Positions 42,090-49,248 of a stretch of DNA of 64,000 bases are shown here, piece by piece. The DNA is taken from assembly GCF_030063135.1 (NCBI RefSeq), contig NZ_JASISO010000015.1, forward strand, positions 91,505-155,504, read 5' to 3'. The notes beneath the pieces were generated by a model, which saw nothing but the letters and a program-made list of their open reading frames with translations, was not told the DNA's origin and ran no database searches. The number at the start of each line of letters is the position of its first letter. Position 1 is the stretch's first letter. This DNA comes from Streptomyces sp. G-G2 (GTDB lineage: Bacteria > Actinomycetota > Actinomycetes > Streptomycetales > Streptomycetaceae). A program made the translations under genes and the position numbers.

Positions 42090-44821
42090 CCCGCACCGCC
42101 CGCCCGGCCGAACGAGCCGCACGCCCCGCGTCCTGGGTGCGCGTCCGGCTGCGCGCCATGCCCGCCGCCGCCCTGCTGGGCGCCGTACTGGCCTTCGCCG
42201 CCGTGTTCCTGAGCGCGGCCCTGCCGCGCGCCCTGGACCGGGGCGCCGACCAGGCCCTGCGCTCCTTCGTGACGGACAAGGGACCCGCCGCGACGAGCAT
42301 CCAGGCCTACTCCGAAGCCAAGGACGACGCGCCGCTCCCCCAGGACCTGGACCGGATCACGGCCCTGCTGACCGCCCGGACCGGCGGGGACCTCGCACTC
42401 GCCCCGAGCGGTCCGGTGCACGGCAGCCGGAGCGAGCACTACCGCGCCCTGGGCAATCCCGAACTCGCCAGCCCCGACGGGATCTCACCCCAGCTGAGCC
42501 TGGTGTACCTGAGCGGTTCCGAGCGGCACCTGAAGCTGGTGGCGGGCGGCTGGCCGAGCAGCGGCGGGGCGGGCGGGCCCGTGCCGGTCGCCCTGTCGAA
42601 GCGGGCGTCCGAGGCGATCCGCGCACCGCTCGGCACGGTACTGCGGGCGGGAGCCGGCACCAGCGCCGCCGCCGAGGCGCGGGTGGTCGGCCTGTACGTC
42701 GCCGACGACGACGCCGATCCCGTGTGGACCGGGCTGCCCTGCCTCGCCCACGCCTGCACCGGCCACACCAACGAGAGGGAACCCAAAACCTTCTGGCAGG
42801 CGGGCGCCCTGGTCGGCGGCGACGCGCTGCCGCGGCTCGCGGCCTGGGGCGACGGCGCCACGGACTTCTGGCGGCTGCCGCTGGACACCACCCGGCTGCG
42901 CGCGGACCGGCTGCCCACCACGATCGGTCTGATCAACAGTTATGTGAGCGGGACCGTCGCGGCCGACCTGTTCGGCGAGGTGGGACGGCCCGACATGGCG
43001 CTCAGCTCCCCGTTGACCGAACTGCTGGCCGAGGCCCGCACCCGGCAGCAGGCCGCCGCCCCGCTCGGGGTGAGCGGACCGGCCGGGGTCGCCGGGGTGG
43101 TTCTCGTCGTCCTGTGCCTGGCCGCCGCGCTCTCCGGCGAGCGGCGCGAATCGGAACTGCGGCTGCTGCTGGCGCGCGGCTGCTCGCGCGGCGGCCTCCT
43201 CCGCAGGCTCCTCGGGGAGGGCGCGGTCACCGTGCTCCCGGCCGCGCTGCTCGCCACGGCGGCGGCCCTCGTCCTGCTGCCCGCGCCGCGGCTGCTGCCC
43301 GCGCTGGGGGCGGCACTCGCCACGACGCTGTTCGCCTGGCTGTCCTTCCCGGTCCGGGCCCTGATCCTGCTCGCCCCGCCGCGGCCCGGCAACCGGTGGC
43401 GGCGGCCGGTCGCGGAACTCCTGGCGCTGCTGGTCACCGCCGCCGCCGTCTCGGAGGTCCGCTCGCGGGGGATCGCGCAGGCCGGGGCCGAGGTGGACCC
43501 GCTGCTGATCGCTTCGCCGCTGTTGATCGCCCTGTGCGGCGGGCTGTTGCTGGCCCGGGTCCAGCCGCTGCTCATCGCACTGCCCGCCCGGCTCGCGGCG
43601 CGCGGACCCGGGGTGATCGGCTTCCTGGGACTGGCCCGCGCCGCGCGCGGGAGCACCGGTCGCGGGCCGGCCCCGGTACTGCCGCTGATGGCGCTGCTGC
43701 TGGCGGTCACGACCGGCGGGTTCTGGGCCACGGTGCTGGACGCGTCGGACGCCGCTCGGCTGGCCGCGGCCCGGGTGAGCGTCCTGGCGGACGCGTGGAT
43801 CGCCGCGCCGCCGGGGGGCTCGCTGCCGGACGCGCTGGTGAAGGCCGCGGACGCGCTGGACGGCGTACGGTCCTCGGTCACGCTGTGGACGGACGACGAC
43901 GGGTTCGTGGACAACCCGGCCACGCGGTTCACCACTCAGGTGTCCGTGGTCGTGGTGGAGCCGAAGGCCTACGCCGCACTGTCCAAGGAGGTCGGCATCG
44001 GCCCGTACGATCCGGCGCTGCTCAAGGGCCCGGGCACCGGCTCGGCCGACGCCCCACTGCCCGTGCTGTTCAGCAGCGGGCTGTCCCGGACGGCCCCCTC
44101 GGGCACCTACCGGCTCCGGTTCGGTGGCGGTGAACTCCAGGTGGCCGTGAAGGGCGTGGTCGACGGCACCCCGGTGCGGTCCGGCGCGGCGGGCGCCACC
44201 GTCATCGTGCCCGCGGGCCCGGCCACCGCGCGGATCCCGGTCACCACCAGGCCCAACCGGTGGTACGCGCTCGGCACTCCCGCCGAGGACCGGTTGCGGG
44301 TACTGACGCGCACGCTGACTCCGGCCGACTCGATCTTCCGGGTGCAGACCAGCGACGGGATGGCCGACGAGCTGAAGTCCGACCCGCTCCAGCACGCGGC
44401 GGTACGGCTCTTCACGGCTTCGGCCGTCGGCGCCGCGGCCTTCGCGCTGCTGGCCGTACTGCTGTCGCTGGTTCGGGCGGCGCCCGAACGGGCCGCGCTG
44501 CTGGCGCGGCTGCGGACCATGGGGCTGCGGCCCCGGCAGGGCGTGCTGCTGGTCCTGGCCGAATCACTGCCGCAGGCACTGACCGCGGCGCTGGGCGGAG
44601 CGGTCACCGCGACGTCCGCGGTGCTCCTGCTGGGGCCGGCCGTGGACCTGTCCACGCTGGTCGGGTCCCACGTGGCGGGCGGAGTGCCCCTGGGCCTCGG
44701 GCCCGTGCTGGTCCAGGCGCTGGGACTGGCCGCCCTGGTGGGCATGGCCGTGCTGGCGGAGGCGGCGGTGTCGGGACGACGCCAGATCACTACGGAACTG
44801 AGAGCGGGAGACCAGGCATGA
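42086..44821 (+). CDS. FtsX-type ABC permease 2
   Basis: 911 residues, GTG start overlapping permease 1 (GTGA), with GGAGG just upstream. The N-terminal helix (ALLGAVLAFAAVFLSAALP) precedes a large outer domain; FtsX blocks occur in the middle (VVLVVLCLAAALSGERRESELRLLLARGCSRGGLLRRLL) and at the end (LLARLRTMGLRPRQGVLLVLAESLPQALTAAL). The FtsX permease motif is not in doubt. It probably pairs with permease 1 as a heterodimer. Confidence 0.88.
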   Translation: MTRTARPAERAARPASWVRVRLRAMPAAALLGAVLAFAAVFLSAALPRALDRGADQALRSFVTDKGPAATSIQAYSEAKDDAPLPQDLDRITALLTARTGGDLALAPSGPVHGSRSEHYRALGNPELASPDGISPQLSLVYLSGSERHLKLVAGGWPSSGGAGGPVPVALSKRASEAIRAPLGTVLRAGAGTSAAAEARVVGLYVADDDADPVWTGLPCLAHACTGHTNEREPKTFWQAGALVGGDALPRLAAWGDGATDFWRLPLDTTRLRADRLPTTIGLINSYVSGTVAADLFGEVGRPDMALSSPLTELLAEARTRQQAAAPLGVSGPAGVAGVVLVVLCLAAALSGERRESELRLLLARGCSRGGLLRRLLGEGAVTVLPAALLATAAALVLLPAPRLLPALGAALATTLFAWLSFPVRALILLAPPRPGNRWRRPVAELLALLVTAAAVSEVRSRGIAQAGAEVDPLLIASPLLIALCGGLLLARVQPLLIALPARLAARGPGVIGFLGLARAARGSTGRGPAPVLPLMALLLAVTTGGFWATVLDASDAARLAAARVSVLADAWIAAPPGGSLPDALVKAADALDGVRSSVTLWTDDDGFVDNPATRFTTQVSVVVVEPKAYAALSKEVGIGPYDPALLKGPGTGSADAPLPVLFSSGLSRTAPSGTYRLRFGGGELQVAVKGVVDGTPVRSGAAGATVIVPAGPATARIPVTTRPNRWYALGTPAEDRLRVLTRTLTPADSIFRVQTSDGMADELKSDPLQHAAVRLFTASAVGAAAFALLAVLLSLVRAAPERAALLARLRTMGLRPRQGVLLVLAESLPQALTAALGGAVTATSAVLLLGPAVDLSTLVGSHVAGGVPLGLGPVLVQALGLAALVGMAVLAEAAVSGRRQITTELRAGDQA

Positions 44822-45837
44822 GCGGCGAGCGGACCGACGACAGGGCGGGCGGGCGAGTGGACACCCACGTGGGCGGGGCGGATTCCGGGGCCGGGCAGCC
44901 GAGCTACGAGGAGCTGGGACGGCGCGCCGTGGCCGCCGCCGAGCCCGAGGCGCTCGCGGCGGACACGGCCATCGCGTGCGACCGTCTGGTCCGGGTCTTC
45001 AGTGGGGACGGCATCGAGGTACAAGCCCTCCAGGGGCTGGAGTTGACGGTGGCGCAGGGCGATCTGGTCGCCCTGGTCGGAGCCTCGGGCAGTGGGAAGT
45101 CGACGCTGCTGAACATTCTGGCCGGGCAGGACCTGCCGACGGCGGGGACCGCCACGGTGGCGGGGTTCGACCTGTTGGAGATGTCCTCCCGGGACCGGCT
45201 GCGCTACCGGCGCGAGGCGGTCGGTTTCGTCTGGCAGCAGACCGCGCGCAACCTGCTGCCGTTTTTGACGGCCACTCAGAACATATCCCTGCCCATGGAG
45301 TTGGCCGACGGCGGCCGCAAGTCCGCGAAGCGGCACGCGGCCCGGACGGCCGAGCTGATCGAGGCGCTGGACCTCGGCCCGCTGGCCGGCCGCCTCCCGT
45401 CCGAACTCTCGGGCGGGCAGCAGCAGCGGGTGGCCATCGCCGTGGCCATGGCGGGCGCCCCGAAGGTCCTGCTCGCAGACGAACCGACGGGCGAACTGGA
45501 CTCCGAGACCGGCGCGGCCGTCTTCGAGGCGTTCCGCACCGTCAACCGGGAGCTGGGAGCCACCGTGGTCGTCGTCACCCACGACCCGATGGTCGCGGGC
45601 GAGGTGCGGCGCACGGTGGCCATCCGGGACGGGCGCACCAGCAGCGAGGTGCTGCGCCGCACCGTCACCGACGAGCACGGCGCGGAGTCGGTCAGCGAGC
45701 GGGAGTACGTGATGCTGGACCGCAGCGGACGGGTGCAGCTGCCGCGCACCTTCCTGGAGGCGCTGGGGATGGAGCACCGGGTGGCGGTCGACCTGGCCGC
45801 GGACCACATCGAGGTACGGCCGGATTCGGCCGCGTGA
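44818..45837 (+). CDS. ABC ATPase with AbrB-like C-terminal tail
   Basis: 339 residues, ATG overlapping permease 2 (ATGA). About 45 polar residues precede the ATPase (Walker A GASGSGKST, FVWQQTARNLLPF, LSGGQQQRVAIAVAMAG, VLLADEPTGELDSE, VTHDPMVAGEV). After residue about 285 a tail reads YVMLDRSGRVQLPRTFLEAL, then MEHRVAVDLAADHIEVRPDS, resembling the swapped-hairpin AbrB/SpoVT fold. This could mediate dimerisation or, less likely, DNA binding. ATPase 1 lacks it. The genes 38724-45837 form one operon. Confidence 0.88.
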   Translation: MSGERTDDRAGGRVDTHVGGADSGAGQPSYEELGRRAVAAAEPEALAADTAIACDRLVRVFSGDGIEVQALQGLELTVAQGDLVALVGASGSGKSTLLNILAGQDLPTAGTATVAGFDLLEMSSRDRLRYRREAVGFVWQQTARNLLPFLTATQNISLPMELADGGRKSAKRHAARTAELIEALDLGPLAGRLPSELSGGQQQRVAIAVAMAGAPKVLLADEPTGELDSETGAAVFEAFRTVNRELGATVVVVTHDPMVAGEVRRTVAIRDGRTSSEVLRRTVTDEHGAESVSEREYVMLDRSGRVQLPRTFLEALGMEHRVAVDLAADHIEVRPDSAA

Positions 45838-45922
45838 GCCCGGCCGGCGCCCGCGCGGGCGGCGTGGGCCCGGTCCGCGCCCGCGCCCGTACCGCCTCGG
45901 CGTCCGGCCGCACCGCCGGCGG

Positions 45923-46312
45923 TCACCGCTCGGCGGCGGACACCAGGCGGGCGATCTCCGCTTCCACGGCGCGGGCCTCCTCCTGACGGCCCATCACTGC
46001 CAACTGGACCCGGTAGGCGGCCAGTGAGCCGGTGAGGAGGTCGCCCCGTACGGGTTCCAGCTCCACCATCCGGCGGCCCGCGGCGACGGATTCGGCCAGC
46101 AGGGCGAGCGCTATGAGCGGCTCGTGGGCGTAGTCCCGGATGGCGTACTTGCCCAACGTCCGCGCCAGTAGCGGCAGATAGGCCAGCGGGCTGACCCGGG
46201 CCAGCACCCGGTAGGCCTCGACCCGCTGGGCGACGGTCGGCTTCCCCGAGCCGAGGAGAGCCACTCGGGCGCGGAGGACGGCGTGGTGATCGGTGTGCGC
46301 TGAGTGAGTCAT
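45923..46312 (-). CDS. Hypothetical helical protein
   Basis: 129 residues from ATG 46312 with a weak ribosome site. The product is almost all helix (VAQRVEAYRVLARVSPLAYLPLLARTL, HEPLIALALLAESVAAGRRM, AYRVQLAVMGRQEEARAVEAEIARL), like a tetratricopeptide-type scaffold. No family recognised. Upstream lies the 131-bp gap before the MFS exporter stop. Confidence 0.6.
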   Translation of the reverse strand: MTHSAHTDHHAVLRARVALLGSGKPTVAQRVEAYRVLARVSPLAYLPLLARTLGKYAIRDYAHEPLIALALLAESVAAGRRMVELEPVRGDLLTGSLAAYRVQLAVMGRQEEARAVEAEIARLVSAAER

Positions 46313-46443
46313 GACGATGATTCTCAAAGGTGCACAGGGGGTCGAACAAGGTCATTCCACTGTGCCCTTCGTCCTACGAAAACACCCTCTGACCTGTCAT
46401 GATGGATACGTCATCACCCTGGAGCCCGGTGCGCGGACGACGT

Positions 46444-47934
46444 TCACACCTTCGCCCGGGTACGCAGTCCCAGCCCGACCAGGGCCGCCGCGGCGAGCAC
46501 GATGACCGCGTCGACGGCCAGCACCGTGCGCACCCCGTCGAAGAGCGAGGCCCCCGTGGTGGCCAGCACACCGAGCAGCGGGATCCCGATGGTGATGCCG
46601 ACCTGCTGGGTGGTGGTGATCAGGCCGGTCGCCAGGCCCTGTTCCTCGTCGGGCACGCCGCTCGTCACGGTGACGCCGTACGAGATGATCGCGCCGAGGT
46701 GGCACATGCTGGCCAGCGAGACCGCCACCGTGGCCAGCAGCGCGCCGGAGCCGGCGCCTATGGCGAGCAGGGCCGCGGTGAACGTGCCCTGGCCGAGCAG
46801 CGAGGCGGCCAGGGTGCGGTGGGCGCCGAAGCGGCCGATGATCCGGGGCGCGTAGGTCCCGGCGACGACGGACGCGAGGCCCTGCGCTCCGAAAACCAGG
46901 CCGGTCCGGAACGACGACAGGCCCAGGGTCTCCTGGAGGTAGAGGGTCAGTACGAAGACGACCGTCGACATCATCGAGAAGGTGACCAGACCGCCGATGT
47001 TGCCCCAGGCGACCGTGCGCCGCTTGAGCATGGGCAGGGAGACCAGCGGGGCCGGAGCCTTCGACTCCACCACGACGAACGCGACGAGCAGGGCCAGACC
47101 CGCGGCCAGCGTGCCCCAGACATCCGCGCCGCCGAAGCCGCGTACGGCGGCCGTGGACAGGGAGTAGATCAGGGCGAGCAGGGCGCCGGTGACGGTGATG
47201 GCACCGGGTACGTCCAGCCGCGGCCGCTCGGGGGTGCGGGACTCGGGCAGCAGCCCGGGCGCCAGGGCCAGCACGGTCACCGAGGCGACGGCGAGGAGAC
47301 CCATCGTGGAGCGCCAGCCGAGGGTGTCGGTCATGACGCCGCCCAGGACCATGCCGACGGTGAATCCGAGGGAGAGCAGGGTGCCGGAGATGCCGAGCGC
47401 CTTGGCGCGCAGCGGGCCTTCGGGGAAGGTCGTGGTCAGCAGGGACATGCCGGTCGGCACGATGACGGCCGCGCCGAGACCCTGCAGGGCGCGCCCCGTG
47501 AGGAAGGACGCCGGGTCCCAGGCGAGGGTGGCGAGCAGCGAGGCGCCGCCGAAGAGGGCGAGGCCGGTCAGGAAGAGCTTCTTGCGGCCGAAGAGGTCGG
47601 CGATCCGGCCGAAGAGGAGCAGGAAACCGCCGGAGGGCAGGGCGAAGGCGGTGACGGCCCACTGGAGCGCGGACGCGGACAGGCCCAGGTCCTTGCCGAG
47701 CACGGGCAGCGCCACGTTCAGCACGGAGAAGTCGAGGGCCACCATGAACTGGGCGGCGCAGAGGACGAAGAGGACGAGCTTGGCCCGGCCGGAGAGACGG
47801 GTGTCGCCGGGATCGGGGAGGTGCGCGCCGGGGCGCCGGGTCTCGGGAAGGTGTGCGTCGGGGACGCGGGTGCCGGGGAGGTGGCTGTCGGCGGTGCCGG
47901 GGGTCTCGGCCGTCGCCTGCGTGTCGGTCTTCAT
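46444..47934 (-). CDS. MFS drug exporter, DHA2 family (copy 2)
   Basis: 496 residues. The N-terminus carries repeated HLP-T/DP-rich segments (residues 18-45), then about 14 helices. Motifs include LDFSVLNVALPVLGKDLGL, GRIADLFGRKKLFLTGL and the motif C-like region GFTVGMVLGGVMTDTLGWR. It faces an MmyB-like XRE regulator across 87 bp containing TGGTGG-CA-CCACCA. The length equals that of the first exporter (3092-4582) exactly. Substrate unknown. Confidence 0.9.
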   Translation of the reverse strand: MKTDTQATAETPGTADSHLPGTRVPDAHLPETRRPGAHLPDPGDTRLSGRAKLVLFVLCAAQFMVALDFSVLNVALPVLGKDLGLSASALQWAVTAFALPSGGFLLLFGRIADLFGRKKLFLTGLALFGGASLLATLAWDPASFLTGRALQGLGAAVIVPTGMSLLTTTFPEGPLRAKALGISGTLLSLGFTVGMVLGGVMTDTLGWRSTMGLLAVASVTVLALAPGLLPESRTPERPRLDVPGAITVTGALLALIYSLSTAAVRGFGGADVWGTLAAGLALLVAFVVVESKAPAPLVSLPMLKRRTVAWGNIGGLVTFSMMSTVVFVLTLYLQETLGLSSFRTGLVFGAQGLASVVAGTYAPRIIGRFGAHRTLAASLLGQGTFTAALLAIGAGSGALLATVAVSLASMCHLGAIISYGVTVTSGVPDEEQGLATGLITTTQQVGITIGIPLLGVLATTGASLFDGVRTVLAVDAVIVLAAAALVGLGLRTRAKV

Positions 47935-47987
47935 GGAACTACCTTCAGGGCCAGGGAATGACCGTGGAGAGTGGGAACTTATCCTGT

Positions 47988-48001
47988 TGGTGGCACCACC
48001 A
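47988..48001. promoter_or_regulatory. Inverted repeat between MFS and XRE genes
   Basis: TGGTGG-CA-CCACCA, with outer CTG/CAG bases, 20 bp before the XRE start. Likely the operator of the XRE regulator. Related CTGG/CCAG half-sites occur in the copy-1 gap. Confidence 0.5.
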
Positions 48002-48021
48002 GGCAGCCGTAGGGGGAGTAC

Positions 48022-48894
48022 GTGGCAACACCGATCGACAAACACCGCCGTTCCGAGCTGCGGGAATTCCTGATGAACAGGCGGGCGAGGATCACGCCGA
48101 CGGAGGCCGGACTGCCGGACGGCGGGGCCCGCCGCCGCACTCCGGGCCTGCGCCGGGAGGAAGTGGCCGTGCTCGCCGGGGTCGGCGTGTCCTGGTACCA
48201 GTGGCTGGAGCAGGGGCGTGACATCACCGTGTCGTCGCAGGTACTGGACGCGGTGGGCCGGGTCCTGAAACTGACCAGCGCCGAGCGCCGCCACCTGTAC
48301 GTCCTCGCGGGGCTCAACCCGCCCGCGCTCCAGGTCGCGGCGTCCGACCAGCAGATGTGCGACGGGCTCAAGCGGCTGATCGACGCGTGGATGCCCTTCC
48401 CCGCGCACATCATGGACGTGTACTGGAACACGGTGATGTACAACGACTCGGCCTCGCTGGTGCTCGGCATGCGGCCGGAGATCGTGCAGAACTGCCTGAT
48501 CGCCTTCTTCACAGACCCGCTCTACAAGGCCCGCTCCACGCGCTGGGAGGAGATCGCGGGCTCGGTGGTCGCCCAGTTCCGGGCGGCGTGCTCGGAGGTC
48601 CCCGACGACGACGGGTTCCGTGCGGTGGTCGAGGAGGCCCGCGACCTGAGCCCGGAATTCGATGAGTTGTGGCAGCGGCGGGACATCCAGCCGAGCGGCC
48701 TGATGCAGAAGGAGTTCGAGCACCCGCTGGTGGGGACCCTGTTCGTGGAGTCGACACAACTGCGTGTCCCCGCCCGGCCGGACCTGTCGATCGTGCTGCA
48801 CACGCCCCTGCCGGGCACGGACACGGCGGAGAAACTGGAGTGGCTGGCCTCCCCGGAGGGCCGCCGGGGATCCATGTACCCGGTCGCGGGCTGA
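48022..48894 (+). CDS. XRE regulator with MmyB-like ligand domain (copy 2)
   Basis: 290 residues, GTG with GGGGAG a few bases upstream. Residues 12-90 hold the same XRE signature as copy 1 (RRRTPGLRREEVAVLAGVG, SWYQWLEQGRD). The C-terminal ligand domain reads AHIMDVYWNTVMYNDSASLVL, then LMQKEFEHPLVGTLFVEST and PDLSIVLHTPLPGTD. Divergent from the exporter at 46444-47934, it is its probable repressor or activator. Confidence 0.88.
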   Translation: MATPIDKHRRSELREFLMNRRARITPTEAGLPDGGARRRTPGLRREEVAVLAGVGVSWYQWLEQGRDITVSSQVLDAVGRVLKLTSAERRHLYVLAGLNPPALQVAASDQQMCDGLKRLIDAWMPFPAHIMDVYWNTVMYNDSASLVLGMRPEIVQNCLIAFFTDPLYKARSTRWEEIAGSVVAQFRAACSEVPDDDGFRAVVEEARDLSPEFDELWQRRDIQPSGLMQKEFEHPLVGTLFVESTQLRVPARPDLSIVLHTPLPGTDTAEKLEWLASPEGRRGSMYPVAG

Positions 48895-48913
48895 CATGCA
48901 CCCGGTCGCGGGC
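48873..48913. repeat. Direct repeat across the XRE stop codon
   Basis: Two 19-bp copies with one mismatch (48873-48891, 48895-48913; period 22). The first encodes the end of the protein and the second follows the stop. Slippage duplication. Confidence 0.7.
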
Positions 48914-49101
48914 CGAGGGGCCCTCCCTCCCTCCGCCGGTGAGCCGTGCGATTCGGGCGCACGGCCCACCGGCGGGGGGGTGGAGGGGGTACGGGGTCGG
49001 CGTGCGCGTCGGCCGCTGTGTCACCCAACCCCTGTATGGGTACCGAGGGGCCGACGCGGCACACCTGGTGTGTCGTGGCTCACCGCAGCTTTGCACCAGT
49101 C

Positions 49102-49130
49102 GCCAACGAAGCCCTAACGGCCGCCTAACG
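49102..49130. promoter_or_regulatory. Three heptamers at exact 11-bp spacing, SARP site
   Basis: GCCAACG (49102), CCTAACG (49113) and CCTAACG (49124), each start 11 bp apart. SARP proteins bind such direct heptamers on one DNA face. They lie about 120 bp upstream of the SARP gene in the 48895-49248 gap, which otherwise shows no gene. Confidence 0.7.
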
Positions 49131-49248
49131 ACGGTCGCCGGGTGGTGGCACATGGCCGGGAAGGGACTTATGCCCCGAAATCGGCCGACGTACGCTCTGA
49201 CGTGGCCGTCCGCGGAGGTCATGATCAGCTGAACAGAGGTGGGATCGC

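Noticed and set aside
42485..44395. Long reverse frame under permease 2
   Set aside because: Gln/Arg/Gly-rich shadow without domains; the permease frame has FtsX motifs.
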